Source of the DNA: Uliginosibacterium sp036017065
Lineage (GTDB): Bacteria > Pseudomonadota > Gammaproteobacteria > Burkholderiales > Rhodocyclaceae
Reading direction: 5' to 3'
Length of the DNA stretch: 64,000 nt
Assembly (NCBI RefSeq): GCF_036017065.1
Contig: NZ_JAYXHR010000002.1
Span: 620,001 to 684,000 of the forward strand
In this document: piece after piece, positions 49,449-59,892 of the stretch
Layout: every line of letters starts with the position of its first letter
Numbering within the stretch: position 1 is the stretch's first letter
Program-made: the position numbers and the translations under genes
Notes under the pieces: generated by a model
Databases searched by the model: none
What the model was told of the DNA's origin: nothing
Seen by the model: only the letters and a program-made list of their open reading frames with translations

Positions 49449-49551
49449 CGCGGAGAGGGCGCGGGGGTGTCGCTGGACGAGCTGCGCAGCCAGGTGGCTC
49501 GTGCCACTACATAACTATTGCAACTGAGTGGCGTATACGGGATGATGCGAT

Positions 49552-49576
49552 GCAATCGCAACGCTGTTGCATCTAA
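49552..49576. promoter_or_regulatory. Inverted repeat upstream of the CobW-family gene
   Basis: GATGCAA and TTGCATC, perfect 7-base arms 11 bases apart, 11 bases before the ATG. The position would suit a metal-responsive repressor such as Zur. It does not match a Zur consensus I can state with certainty. Confidence 0.35.
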
Positions 49577-49587
49577 TCTCGCCGGCC

Positions 49588-50892
<1,305 letters not shown>

Positions 50893-50986
50893 GCCATCGC
50901 GCCGCCTGAGCCAGTCAGCCACTACACCCCCTTCGCCCCCTTCCCGCTTTCCCCTCCTTTCTCTCGCTCACATCAGGGACTCCACA

Positions 50987-51721
50987 ATGAAAAGAATCCT
51001 CACCCCCTTGCTCACCGCACTGTGCCTGCTGCACGGCCTGTCCGCCCATGCGCATGGCATCTGGTTCGCCGAACGCTCGGGCGAGTTCGCGATGATCTAC
51101 GGCCATGGCTCGGAAGACTCCAACATGGTGAAGCGCCAGCGCCTGGTGACCAGCATCGCGGCCTACGACTTCGACGGCAAGGCGATTCCCACCGCGCTGA
51201 AAGCCACCGACCTGCTGCTGCTGGTCGACCTGCAGAACCGCCCGCCCGTCATTGCCGCGACGCTGGACAACGGTTACTGGAGTCAGGGCCCGGACAACAA
51301 ATGGGTGGGCAAGCCGAAGAACGAAGTCCCCGGCGCGAAGACCAGCGGCCAGTACGTGAAGTACGCGGTGGCCCTGCGTGAGCTGCCGAAGCAGGGCCTG
51401 CCGCTGATTCCCGGCCACGCCTTGCAGATCCAGCCGCTGGAAAAGCCCTTCCCGGAACGCATGGGCGATGCACTGCGCCTGCGCGTGCTGTTCGACGGCA
51501 AGCCGGCGCCGGGTGCCCTGGTGACGACCGACTACGTCAACGACCCGGACGCCAGGCCGTTGGTGGCGGACGCCGATGGCGTGGTGACGATCCGCATCCG
51601 CAACCAGGGCCTGAACGTGGTTGCCGCGGCTTTCCAGTCGCCCGCGGCCGACCCCGCCAAGGCCGACAAGGTGGGGCACTTCGCGACGCTCAGCTTCGTG
51701 CTGAAGCACTTGCCGGAGTGA
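50987..51721 (+). CDS. DUF4198 exported protein
   Basis: A 244-residue protein with a signal peptide (ILTPLLTALCLLHGLSAHAHG). The mature protein begins HGIWFAERSGEFAMIYGHG, a His-containing opening shared by DUF4198 proteins, and a beta-sandwich C-terminus (RLRVLFDGKPAPGALVTTDY, ADGVVTIRIRNQGLNVVAA) follows. DUF4198 proteins often accompany TonB receptors and metal (Ni, Co, Zn) uptake genes and are thought to be periplasmic metal-related components. It lies between the CobW gene and the ZnuD-like receptor on the same strand. Confidence 0.82.
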   Translation: MKRILTPLLTALCLLHGLSAHAHGIWFAERSGEFAMIYGHGSEDSNMVKRQRLVTSIAAYDFDGKAIPTALKATDLLLLVDLQNRPPVIAATLDNGYWSQGPDNKWVGKPKNEVPGAKTSGQYVKYAVALRELPKQGLPLIPGHALQIQPLEKPFPERMGDALRLRVLFDGKPAPGALVTTDYVNDPDARPLVADADGVVTIRIRNQGLNVVAAAFQSPAADPAKADKVGHFATLSFVLKHLPE

Positions 51722-51850
51722 TCCACGACGGTTCATCCACCGCCGGGCGGTCTCGATAGCTGCGCGGCGTCGGCAAGGACGCCGCTGCCACGCGCGGAGG
51801 CGCCGATCCAACCTGAATATTCGATGCCGGACCCATTCCGGCGAACAGCC

Positions 51851-54115
51851 ATGAGCAACCCTGCCAACCGCAAGCATCTCCGTCGTCCCACGCCACGCGT
51901 CCCGCACACCCTTCAGCCGCTGGCCGCCGCACTCGTGCTCGGCCTGTCCCTGCCTGCTGGCGTGAATGCCGCCGACGTCGACATCGATGCCGAGGCCACG
52001 AGCAGGATCGTCGCCGACAGCACGGCCGCGAAGAAACCCGGCGCCGTGCTGCTGGCACAGGCCGGCACCACGCCGTCCGCACCGGCAGGCAGCGTCGCCG
52101 CGCCGGCCGAACGGCAACTGCCTGCCGTGACCGTGTCGGCCAGCGCGCTGGATACCCGCAGCGACGAGATGACCACCCCGGCCACGGTGCTGGCCGATGA
52201 ACAACTGGTGCAGCGCCGCGCCGCCACGCTGGGCGAGACGCTGTCCACCCAGCCCGGCATGTCGCAGACGCACTACGGCGCGGGTGCCAGCCGCCCGATC
52301 ATCCGCGGCATGGACGCGGCGCGGGTGCGCATCATGTCCGACGGTGCCGAGGTGATGGACGCCTCCACCATCAGCCCGGACCACGCGGTGGCAGTGGAGC
52401 CGATGCTCGCGCGCCGCATCGAAGTGCTGCGTGGCCCCTCGGCGCTGGCCTACGGAGGCGGCGCAGCAGGGGGCGTGGTGAATGTGCTGGATGACCGCGT
52501 GCCCACCGCGGTGCCGGAGAAGGGCGTGGCGGGTGCCGTCGAGCTGCGCGGCGCATCGGCGGCGCGCGAAGGCGCGGCGGCAGCGGCGGTCACCGTGGGC
52601 AGCGGCAATTTCGCGCTGCACATGGAAGGCCTCAAGCGCTACGCCAGCGACTACAGGGTGGGCGACGGCTGGCCCGGTGGCGACGAGGTGGCGGGCAGCT
52701 ACAACCGCACGGCCACCGGCAGCGTCGGCGCGTCCTGGATCGGCACCCGTGGCTACCTCGGCCTGTCCTACACCGCGCAGCGCAACGACTACGGCCTGCC
52801 CGGCCACAGCCATGATCTGCACGGCTGCCACACCCACGACGACCACCTGCACTGCGGCGAGCACGAGGGCGAGGAAGGCGGAGAGGGCGAGGCCCATGAC
52901 GAGGCGCACGACGAAGCCCACGACGAAGCCCACGAACATGCACACGGCGCCGGCGTGCCGCGGGTGGACATGCGCAGCGACCGCTGGGACGTCCGCGGCG
53001 AGCTGAGCGAGCCCTTCGCCGGCTTCAGCAAGGCACGCCTGCGCGCCAGCCTCACCGACTATCGCCACGATGAGATCGAAGGTGACGAGGTCGCCACCAC
53101 GTTCAAAAGCAAGGGCCACGACGTCCGCGTGGAACTGGAGCGCAAGCCGCGCGCCGGCTGGCGTGGCGTGCTGGGCTTGCAGACCACCGCGCGCGATTTC
53201 AGCGCGCTGGGGGAGGAGGCCTACGTCCAGCCCACCGACACGCGTCGCCAGGCGCTGTTCCTGCTGGAGGAATTCCGCAGCGGCAACTGGCGCTTCGAAG
53301 CCGCCGCCCGCCAGGAGTGGCAGCGCATCGATGTCGACAGCGCCCAGCCCGACGCCCGCCACACCGGCACCTCGCTGTCCGCCGGGACATACTGGCAGTT
53401 CATGCCGCAGTACAGCCTGGCGGCGACGGTGAGCAGTACCCAGCGCCTGCCCACCGCCGAAGAGCTATATGCCGATGGCCTGCACACCGCCACCCGCACC
53501 TACGAGCGCGGCGACGCCAACCTCGGCAAGGAAACCAGCAACAACATCGACCTGACGTTGCGCAAGCAGGGCGGCAACACCCGCTTCAGCCTCAGCGCCT
53601 ACTACAACCACATCCAGGACTTCATCTACGGCCAGACGCTGGACGAAGTCGATGGCCTGCAGCTCATCCAGTACGCCCAGCGTGACGCCAGTTTCACCGG
53701 CGTGGAGGGCGAGATCCGCCAGGCCGTGCATCCGCGCGTGGGCATCAGCCTGATGGGCGACTACGTGCGCGCCCGCTTCGACGACGGCCCCGGCAGCCGC
53801 AACATCCCCCGCATTCCCGCCGCCCGCACCGGCCTGCGGGTGGATGGCAACTGGCAGGGCTGGGAGGGTCTCGTCGAAGTGTGGCGGGTGTTCGCGCAGG
53901 ACGACACGGCGGACTTCGAGAGCCGCACCGCTGGCTACAACGTGGTGAACCTCGGCGCCAGCTATGCCATGCGGATGTCCGGATTCGACACGCAGTTCTA
54001 CGCGCGCATCGACAACCTGACCAACCAGCTGGCCTACGCGCACACCTCCTTCATCAAGAACGACGCCCCGCTGCCGGGCCGCAACTTCGTGCTCGGCGCC
54101 CGCCTGGCTTTCTGA
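51851..54115 (+). CDS. TonB-dependent receptor with His-rich loop, ZnuD-like
   Basis: A 754-residue outer-membrane receptor. It has a signal-like N-terminus (LAAALVLGLSLPAGVNAA), a plug domain (LPAVTVSASALDTRSDE; SRPIIRGMDAARVRIMSDG; IEVLRGPSALAYGGGAAGGVVNV) and a beta-barrel ending in Phe (GARLAF). An extracellular loop carries HSHDLHGCHTHDDHLHCGEHEGEEGG and then four AHDE-type units and HEHAHG, a metal-binding stretch as in ZnuD of Neisseria. It is predicted to import zinc (or Ni/Co) using TonB energy. The start at 51851 is preferred over 51824 on signal-peptide grounds. Confidence 0.85.
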   Translation: MSNPANRKHLRRPTPRVPHTLQPLAAALVLGLSLPAGVNAADVDIDAEATSRIVADSTAAKKPGAVLLAQAGTTPSAPAGSVAAPAERQLPAVTVSASALDTRSDEMTTPATVLADEQLVQRRAATLGETLSTQPGMSQTHYGAGASRPIIRGMDAARVRIMSDGAEVMDASTISPDHAVAVEPMLARRIEVLRGPSALAYGGGAAGGVVNVLDDRVPTAVPEKGVAGAVELRGASAAREGAAAAAVTVGSGNFALHMEGLKRYASDYRVGDGWPGGDEVAGSYNRTATGSVGASWIGTRGYLGLSYTAQRNDYGLPGHSHDLHGCHTHDDHLHCGEHEGEEGGEGEAHDEAHDEAHDEAHEHAHGAGVPRVDMRSDRWDVRGELSEPFAGFSKARLRASLTDYRHDEIEGDEVATTFKSKGHDVRVELERKPRAGWRGVLGLQTTARDFSALGEEAYVQPTDTRRQALFLLEEFRSGNWRFEAAARQEWQRIDVDSAQPDARHTGTSLSAGTYWQFMPQYSLAATVSSTQRLPTAEELYADGLHTATRTYERGDANLGKETSNNIDLTLRKQGGNTRFSLSAYYNHIQDFIYGQTLDEVDGLQLIQYAQRDASFTGVEGEIRQAVHPRVGISLMGDYVRARFDDGPGSRNIPRIPAARTGLRVDGNWQGWEGLVEVWRVFAQDDTADFESRTAGYNVVNLGASYAMRMSGFDTQFYARIDNLTNQLAYAHTSFIKNDAPLPGRNFVLGARLAF

Positions 54116-54136
54116 CCATTCACCGCATTGCCCATC

Positions 54137-56254
54137 ATGTACAAACCCCTCGCCCGCCGCGCCCTGCTCGGTATCGCCGTCGGCGGACTGACGCCGGTCC
54201 ACGCCCAGAACACCACCACGCCCACCACTGCCGCCAGCGAACAGACCCTGCCCGCCGTGCAGGTGCGCGCCGGCGCCGCGCCGGCCTACACCGCGCCGGA
54301 CGCCGGCGGTGCCACCCGCAGCGACGTGCCGCTGATCGAAACCCCGCAATCGGTGCGGGTGCTCACCGGCCCGCTGCTGCAGGACATCGGCGCCACCCGC
54401 GTCGATGACGCGCTGGACTACAGCAGCGGTATCTCGCGGCAGAACAGCTTCGGCGGCCTGTGGGACAACGTCGCCATCCGCGGCCTGGCCGGCAACGAGA
54501 ACAGCGGCATGACGCTGTTGCGCAACGGCTTTGCCGGCAACCGTGGCTTCACCGCACCGCGCGACGCCGCCAACGTGGAGCGCATCGAGGTGCTGAAGGG
54601 CCCGGCGGCCGCGCTCTACGGCAGCAGCGAACCCGGCGGCACGCTCAACGTCGTCACCAAGAAGCCGCAGTTCCGCGCCGCGCACAGCCTCAGCGCACGC
54701 GCGGCCAGCCACGACCAGTACCGCGTGGCGGTGGACAGCACGGCGCCGATCACCACCGACCTGGCCTACCGCGTGAACGCCGCCTACGAGGACAACGGCA
54801 GCTTCCGCGACGAGGTGTACAGCAAGCGTGGCCTGCTGGCGCCGGCGCTGACGCTGCGCTTGGGCGGCAACACGCTGATCAACTACGAGAGCGAGTTCCT
54901 GCGTCACGAGACCTTGCTGGACCGCGGCATCGTGGCGCCGAATGGCCGCATCGACGCCCTGCCGCGCGAACGCTTCCTGGGCGAACCCAACGACGGGCCG
55001 GTGACGATCAGCAACCAGACCCACGAGCTGAATGTCGAGCATTACCTAGACGAGAGCTGGCGCACTCGCGCCGGCTTGTCCTACCGCGGCTCGGAGCTCG
55101 ATGGCTACTCCACCGAGGCCAGCGCGCTGCAGACCGACGGCCGCATCCTGCGCCGCCAGCGTCGCTATCGCGATTACAGCTCGCGCGACATCGCCGTGCA
55201 GGCAGAGGTGCTCGGCAAGTTCGCCACCGGCAGCTTGCGCCACGAATTGCTCACCGGCATCGAAGGCAACAGCTTCGAGCAGGACCAGCGCATGCTGCGG
55301 ATCAACCCGACCGCCGCGGCGCCGTATGCGATCGACATCTACAACCCGGTGTATGGCCGCCCGCAGCCGACGCCGCTGCCGAACACCGACAACCACGAGG
55401 AACAGACCGGCGCCGCCTGGTACCTGCAGGACCAGCTCGCCTTCGGCCCGCACTGGCGCGTGCTGGCCGGCGTGCGCATGGAGCAGTTCGACCAGCGCCT
55501 CGAGAACCGCCGCACCGGTGTCGTGCGGGAGCAGACGCAGTACGCCACCACGCCGCGCGCCGGTGTGTCCTGGCTGCCGGCGCCCTGGCTGTCGGTGTAT
55601 GCCAACGCCGGCATGTCCTTCCGCCCGAACACCGGCGTGGATGTGAACAATGCCGCGTTCCAGCCGGAAGAAGGCGTCGCTTACGAAACCGGCGTGAAGG
55701 CCGAGCGCGACGGCCTGTCCGCCACGCTCGCGGCCTTCCGCATCACCAAGCAGAACGTGCTGACCGCCGACCCGTTCAACCCCGGCTACTCGGTAGCCGC
55801 GGGCGAGGTGCGCAGCCAGGGCGTGGAGCTGGACATCGCCGGCCAGCTCACCCGCCAGTTGCGCGTGTCGGCCAGCTACGCCTTCACGGACGCGAAGGTG
55901 ACCGAAGACACCACGCTGGCCGGCAAGCCCCTGCTCAACGTGCCGCGCCACGGCGGCAGCCTGCTGGGCATCTACGAGATGCCGGCGCCATTCGGCGAGG
56001 GCCGGCCGCTGGGCCTGGGCGCTGGCATCACCTACGTGGGCACGCGCAGCGGGGACGCGCTGGATACCTTCAAGCTGCCGGACTACACCACCGCCAGGTT
56101 GCTGGCCTACTGGCAGGCCACGTCCCAGCTCCGCCTGGCCCTGGACGTGAACAACCTGTTCGACACCGAGTACTACAGCAGCTCCTACAACAACCTGTGG
56201 ATCTCGCCCGGCGCCGGCCGCAGCCTGAGCCTTACGGCGACGTGGAAGATGTAG
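54137..56254 (+). CDS. TonB-dependent siderophore-type receptor
   Basis: A 705-residue outer-membrane receptor. It has a signal peptide (RRALLGIAVGGLTPVHA), plug motifs SDVPLIETPQSVRVLTGPLLQDIGA and VERIEVLKGPAAALYGSSEPGGTLNVVTKKP, and a C-terminal barrel with DVNNLFDTEYYSSSYNNLWISPGAGRSLSLTATWKM. The PQSV and GEPGG-type plug signature is that of the siderophore-receptor subfamily. It starts 21 bases after the ZnuD-like gene, so it is co-transcribed with a presumed zinc locus, raising the question of an opine-type metallophore rather than ferric siderophore. It overlaps the convergent ClC gene by 23 bases. Confidence 0.87.
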   Translation: MYKPLARRALLGIAVGGLTPVHAQNTTTPTTAASEQTLPAVQVRAGAAPAYTAPDAGGATRSDVPLIETPQSVRVLTGPLLQDIGATRVDDALDYSSGISRQNSFGGLWDNVAIRGLAGNENSGMTLLRNGFAGNRGFTAPRDAANVERIEVLKGPAAALYGSSEPGGTLNVVTKKPQFRAAHSLSARAASHDQYRVAVDSTAPITTDLAYRVNAAYEDNGSFRDEVYSKRGLLAPALTLRLGGNTLINYESEFLRHETLLDRGIVAPNGRIDALPRERFLGEPNDGPVTISNQTHELNVEHYLDESWRTRAGLSYRGSELDGYSTEASALQTDGRILRRQRRYRDYSSRDIAVQAEVLGKFATGSLRHELLTGIEGNSFEQDQRMLRINPTAAAPYAIDIYNPVYGRPQPTPLPNTDNHEEQTGAAWYLQDQLAFGPHWRVLAGVRMEQFDQRLENRRTGVVREQTQYATTPRAGVSWLPAPWLSVYANAGMSFRPNTGVDVNNAAFQPEEGVAYETGVKAERDGLSATLAAFRITKQNVLTADPFNPGYSVAAGEVRSQGVELDIAGQLTRQLRVSASYAFTDAKVTEDTTLAGKPLLNVPRHGGSLLGIYEMPAPFGEGRPLGLGAGITYVGTRSGDALDTFKLPDYTTARLLAYWQATSQLRLALDVNNLFDTEYYSSSYNNLWISPGAGRSLSLTATWKM

Positions 56255-57722
56255 TCGGGGCAGTCGGCGGCGCTGACGCCGACTGCCCGGGCGCGCGCAA
56301 GGCACGGGCCGCGCGCCGTTCGGCAAGACGGATGCGCCGCAGGATGCGCTCGGCCAGCGCGTGATAGATCGGTGGCTGGCGCAGCAGACGGGAGGTCATC
56401 TGGCCGATCATGCCGGCCGCCATCAACGGGATCAGCAGCCCGTGGTGGCCGGTCATCTCCATGACGATGGTGAAGGCGGTGATCGGCGCATGCGTCAGCG
56501 CCGCCAGGTAGGCCACCATGCACAGCAGGGCCAGCACACCGGTGGGCGTGTCCGGCAACAGCAGCGCTGCGAAGGACGACGTCCCCGCGCCGATGGACAG
56601 CGAGGGTGCGAAGATGCCGGCCGGAATGCCGGACATGAAGCTCAGCAGGGTGGCCAGCACCTTCAGCGGCATGTACCACAGCGGCAGCGTGTCCACCCCG
56701 GTCACCGCGCGTCGCGCCTCATCGTAGCCGGAGCCCACCAGCATGCCGGCGGTGAACAAGGCCAGCAGCCCGGCCGCCAGCCCGCACAACGCGGCGAACT
56801 GCACCGGCTTCCTGCGATGCAGCGCGCGCAGGCGCCGCGGGATCAGCCGCTGCCAGTTCAGCGCCAGCCAGCAGAAGGCAGAACCACCGGCGCCGCCCAG
56901 CACCCCGCAGACGATCACCACGTGCAGGTTGCCCAGCACGTCCAGGGTGTCCTGGCTGCGGCCGAAATACAGGTAGTTGCCCATCAGCGCCAGCGAACAC
57001 AGGCCCGCCATCACCACTGCCGACAAGGTCAGCGAATTGGCCTGGAAGCGCAGGCGGTGGCTCAGCTCCTCGATGGCGAACATGATGCCGCCCAACGGCG
57101 TGTTGAACGCCGCCGCGATGCCCACCGAGCCACCCGCCACCAGCAACTGGCGGTCGCTCGCCAGCCGGCGGATCACGCTCCAGCGCCGGCCCGCCTGCAT
57201 CAGCGCCGCCGCCACGAAGACACTCGGCCCCTCGCGGCCCGACGAGGCGCCGAACAGCAGGGGCAGCGGCGTCAGGAACAGCTTGCCCAGCGCACGCCGG
57301 AAGCCCAGCAGTTCGTCACCCCTGTGATGCGCGCCGGTGAGGTGGATCTGCGCGATGGTCTGCGGAATGCCGCTGCTCTCGATGCCCGGGAACCAGCGCC
57401 GCGTGATCCACGCGCACAAGGCGAATCCCGCCGGCATCAACACCACTGGCAGCCACAGGCCGAAGCCCAGCAGGTAATGGAAACCCTCCGCCGCCAGGTC
57501 GGCCATCCACGCCAGCAACACCACCGCCAGGCTCGCACCGATGGCCAGCGACACGAACAGTGCCCGCCCCAGCCAGGTGCTCGGCAGGGCAATGCGGTAC
57601 AGCACGCCATTGATGATCGCCGCACTGCGCCGCAAGCGCTGTGACCACGGCTGCAGGGACTGCAGCGCCCTGCGCAGGTCGGCGACCAGGCGTTTCAGCG
57701 TTTCGCGGGTCGGGATCGGCAT
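56232..57722 (-). CDS. ClC-family chloride channel/transporter
   Basis: A 496-residue polytopic protein. The ClC anion-path motifs are present: ESSGIPQ (115-121, GSGIP-like), GASSGREGPSV with gating Glu164, and GIFAPSLSIGAG. A further helical region ends in a short cytoplasmic tail without CBS domains. It moves Cl- (possibly with H+ exchange); whether it is a channel or an exchanger is not certain from sequence. Its 3' end overlaps the receptor gene by 23 bases in a convergent arrangement. Confidence 0.9.
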   Translation of the reverse strand: MPIPTRETLKRLVADLRRALQSLQPWSQRLRRSAAIINGVLYRIALPSTWLGRALFVSLAIGASLAVVLLAWMADLAAEGFHYLLGFGLWLPVVLMPAGFALCAWITRRWFPGIESSGIPQTIAQIHLTGAHHRGDELLGFRRALGKLFLTPLPLLFGASSGREGPSVFVAAALMQAGRRWSVIRRLASDRQLLVAGGSVGIAAAFNTPLGGIMFAIEELSHRLRFQANSLTLSAVVMAGLCSLALMGNYLYFGRSQDTLDVLGNLHVVIVCGVLGGAGGSAFCWLALNWQRLIPRRLRALHRRKPVQFAALCGLAAGLLALFTAGMLVGSGYDEARRAVTGVDTLPLWYMPLKVLATLLSFMSGIPAGIFAPSLSIGAGTSSFAALLLPDTPTGVLALLCMVAYLAALTHAPITAFTIVMEMTGHHGLLIPLMAAGMIGQMTSRLLRQPPIYHALAERILRRIRLAERRAARALRAPGQSASAPPTAPTTSSTSP

Positions 57723-57855
57723 TGCGGGGACGGTCGTAGCCGGCTGTGCATGGTGGCAACCTTAGCAAACTCTGCGCCGGGGCTTGTTGCGACGACGCAG
57801 ATGACCCCTGGACCCGGTACGGATCATTCCCTCCGCGCAGGTGGATCAAAACCCG

Positions 57856-58395
57856 CTACATCCAGGGCTGACCAGCGCTACGTCCACCTTTGTTCCGCAG
57901 GGCTGCCGCAAGTGCCTCGTGGGCGTGTGTCTCGGCCACGTCCAGTGGCGTGCGGCCGCCATCGATCCATGCCTCGGCTGCGGCGTTCAGGTTGGCACCA
58001 TGTTCGATGAGCAGCAGTGCGATCGGCATCGCATCCACGGCACAGGCCCGATGCAGGGCCGTGAAGTCGGGAAAGCCGCGGGCCTCGATGTCGGCGCCGC
58101 GCGATACCAGCAGCGCCGCCAGCTGCAGCGCAGCCTCGGGCGAGTCCTCAAACAGTTCGATCGCCGTGTGGAGCGCCAGCCGACCCTGGTCGTTCAACTG
58201 GTCAGGGTCTGCACCCAGGTCGAGCAATGCTGTGACCAGTTCGCGCTGCTCGTAGAACACGGCCTGCTCCAGCGCGTACTCGGACGAGGCGATGTCCGGC
58301 CGGTTCACCAGCTCGGGATGTTCGCGCAGGAAGGCGATCACCTCCTGCCCGGAACGGGCCTGCAGAAGATCACTCCAGGATTCGATATCGGTCAT
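57856..58395 (-). CDS. Ankyrin-repeat protein
   Basis: A 179-residue soluble protein with about four ankyrin repeats: YALEQAVFYEQRELVTALLDLGADPDQ, GRLALHTAIELF...LAALLVSRGADIEAR, FTALHRACAVDAMPIALLLIEHGANLNA and GRTPLDVAETHAHEALAAAL. There is no signal peptide, so it is a cytoplasmic interaction scaffold with an unknown partner. The start is ATG at 58395; a TTG one codon earlier is possible. Confidence 0.85.
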   Translation of the reverse strand: MTDIESWSDLLQARSGQEVIAFLREHPELVNRPDIASSEYALEQAVFYEQRELVTALLDLGADPDQLNDQGRLALHTAIELFEDSPEAALQLAALLVSRGADIEARGFPDFTALHRACAVDAMPIALLLIEHGANLNAAAEAWIDGGRTPLDVAETHAHEALAAALRNKGGRSAGQPWM

Positions 58396-58790
58396 CAAGG
58401 CTTCACATCATCAGCTTGGCAGCCGGGCATTCCGGAATGCGTGTCGGGCGGTTGTCTGGATGGACTGCTCGATCGTCGATCTCACCATGCAGCCAGTGCT
58501 GCCCGCGGTAAGCGTCCATGCCGTCAGCGTAACCAGGAAACTCGATGAGCGAGCCTGTCTCTGTCATGCCATCAGGAAGCGCCAGCCGTCGCGGTCATGA
58601 CAGGCGCGGCGAAGGCTGTCCGTCAGGAGTCTGACGTTGTAGTAGGCATTCCAGGAGCCTCGATGGAAGACCTGCCTGGACTCGGGTACATCACAGCTGT
58701 GCGAGCGGATTGGCTATGGACGGGCGATGCGGCTGGCGAACGCCGCCTGATCCCCGACGGATCGTCTGCAGGATCAACCGCCCGGGGCCT

Positions 58791-58931
58791 CGGGATGCGC
58801 AGTTCGACGACCGCTCGCTGTGTGAACTGCCTGCCGACCCACATCGTGGCGGCCCGCCGCGGCAGGCGCATGGTGTGGCGTACCGTGCGTACTCGTTCGT
58901 GGATCTCGCGCCCGTGTCGGCGCCGCGGTGA
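58791..58931 (+). pseudogene. Degenerate selO 5' fragment
   Basis: The frame reads DAQFDDRSLCELPADPHR then GGPPRQAHGVAYRAYSFVDLAPVSAPR and stops. This mirrors residues ~16-58 of the intact SelO encoded 1.1 kb further on (LQIDDRFLRELPADPQR, GGPPRQVHGAAYSFLDPGPVSAPR), with a two-codon insertion and many silent and non-silent changes. Nothing of the remaining ~490 residues is present. It is a diverged partial copy, not a recent duplication. It is the only gene-like content in the 58396-59038 gap. Confidence 0.8.
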
Positions 58932-59038
58932 TCCGCTGGGGGCTCAGCCAGCGGTCATGTCCGGATCAAGCGCCCATCGCAGCCTCAAGCAATGAGGCCG
59001 CGGTGGGCGCTAGTTTTCGTCCGGGCCGCAGGGGCGAT

Positions 59039-59602
59039 TCACGCGCGGCTGCGACGGCTCCATCCCAGGCCCGCCAGGCCAAGGCCGACCAGGATCAGCG
59101 ATGCTGGTTCCGGGACGTACTCGACGACGTAGCCGGCGAAGGCGCCGTAGCCGGTGTAGCCGGTCGGTGCGTTGTTCCAGGTGTCGCCGCCACCGAAGTA
59201 TGCAAACGCCAGAGCGTGCTCGGTGCTGTTGTTGGGTTCGCCGGGCGCCCAGTTCGTGTAGCTCCAGGCCTCACCCGTCACCCATTGCCAGCCGACATTG
59301 GCGGCAGATCCGACGGGCTGGAAGCCCCCCAGCCAGTACGGGGACTCGCCGGTCGTGGCGTAGTCGGGCACAAGCGCCGCGATGAAGGCGTTCTCGGCCG
59401 CCGACGTGATGGTGGCGAGATAACCACCACTCGCCTGGGCTGCGGCCCTTGCGCTCGTCCAGTCGATGCTGTTCGCCGAAACTGCTTCGTACCAATGATC
59501 ATTGCCACCACTGGCGACGGTCCATTGAACGGGTGCCGCCGTGGCGGCGCCTGCACACAGGACAGCACCCAGGCACAGACCCAAACGTGTCATCACTCGC
59601 AT
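59039..59602 (-). CDS. PEP-CTERM exported protein with C-type lectin-like domain
   Basis: 187 residues. A signal peptide (LGLCLGAVLCAGAATAA) is followed by a C-type lectin-like domain (WTSARAAAQASGGYLATITSAAENAFI, WVTGEAWSYTNWAPGEPNN). The Glu122-Pro-Asn motif is the mannose-type calcium/sugar site. The C-terminus is VPEPASLILVGLGLAGLG followed by WSRRSRA, a textbook PEP-CTERM sorting signal recognised by exosortase (EpsH). It should be processed and released or attached to extracellular polysaccharide. AGGGGAGAAG precedes the ATG. No exosortase gene is in the window. Confidence 0.9.
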   Translation of the reverse strand: MRVMTRLGLCLGAVLCAGAATAAPVQWTVASGGNDHWYEAVSANSIDWTSARAAAQASGGYLATITSAAENAFIAALVPDYATTGESPYWLGGFQPVGSAANVGWQWVTGEAWSYTNWAPGEPNNSTEHALAFAYFGGGDTWNNAPTGYTGYGAFAGYVVEYVPEPASLILVGLGLAGLGWSRRSRA

Positions 59603-59892
59603 TTTCTTCTCCCCTGTAGAACATCAAACAACGGAATACCGCAACATGTGTGCCAGTTGGAAGGAACCCGCAAGGGTAAAGGCTCGCGTCTTCGATCAGC
59701 GATGCGTCGGATCGGGGGTTGTAAGCTTTTCCGACATGGCGGTGCATCGAGATTGCTGCCCAGGCCCGTCGCGGATTCGCTGGCGTTGTTTCTTGCCGCG
59801 GCCATCGTCCACCACGCTCTGCCTGACGCTCGCGTGCGAACCGTTATGCTGCCTGCCAGGAACGTCTTTCCCCGCAGCCCGTCCGATCATTC

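Noticed and set aside
49552..49576. Firm Zur box upstream of the CobW gene
   Set aside because: The inverted repeat is real, but it does not match a Zur consensus I can state with confidence, so it is listed only as a low-confidence regulatory site.
50915..53362. 815-codon minus-strand ORF opposite the DUF4198 and ZnuD-like genes
   Set aside because: Codon-phase shadow; the plus strand has signal peptides and TonB receptor motifs.
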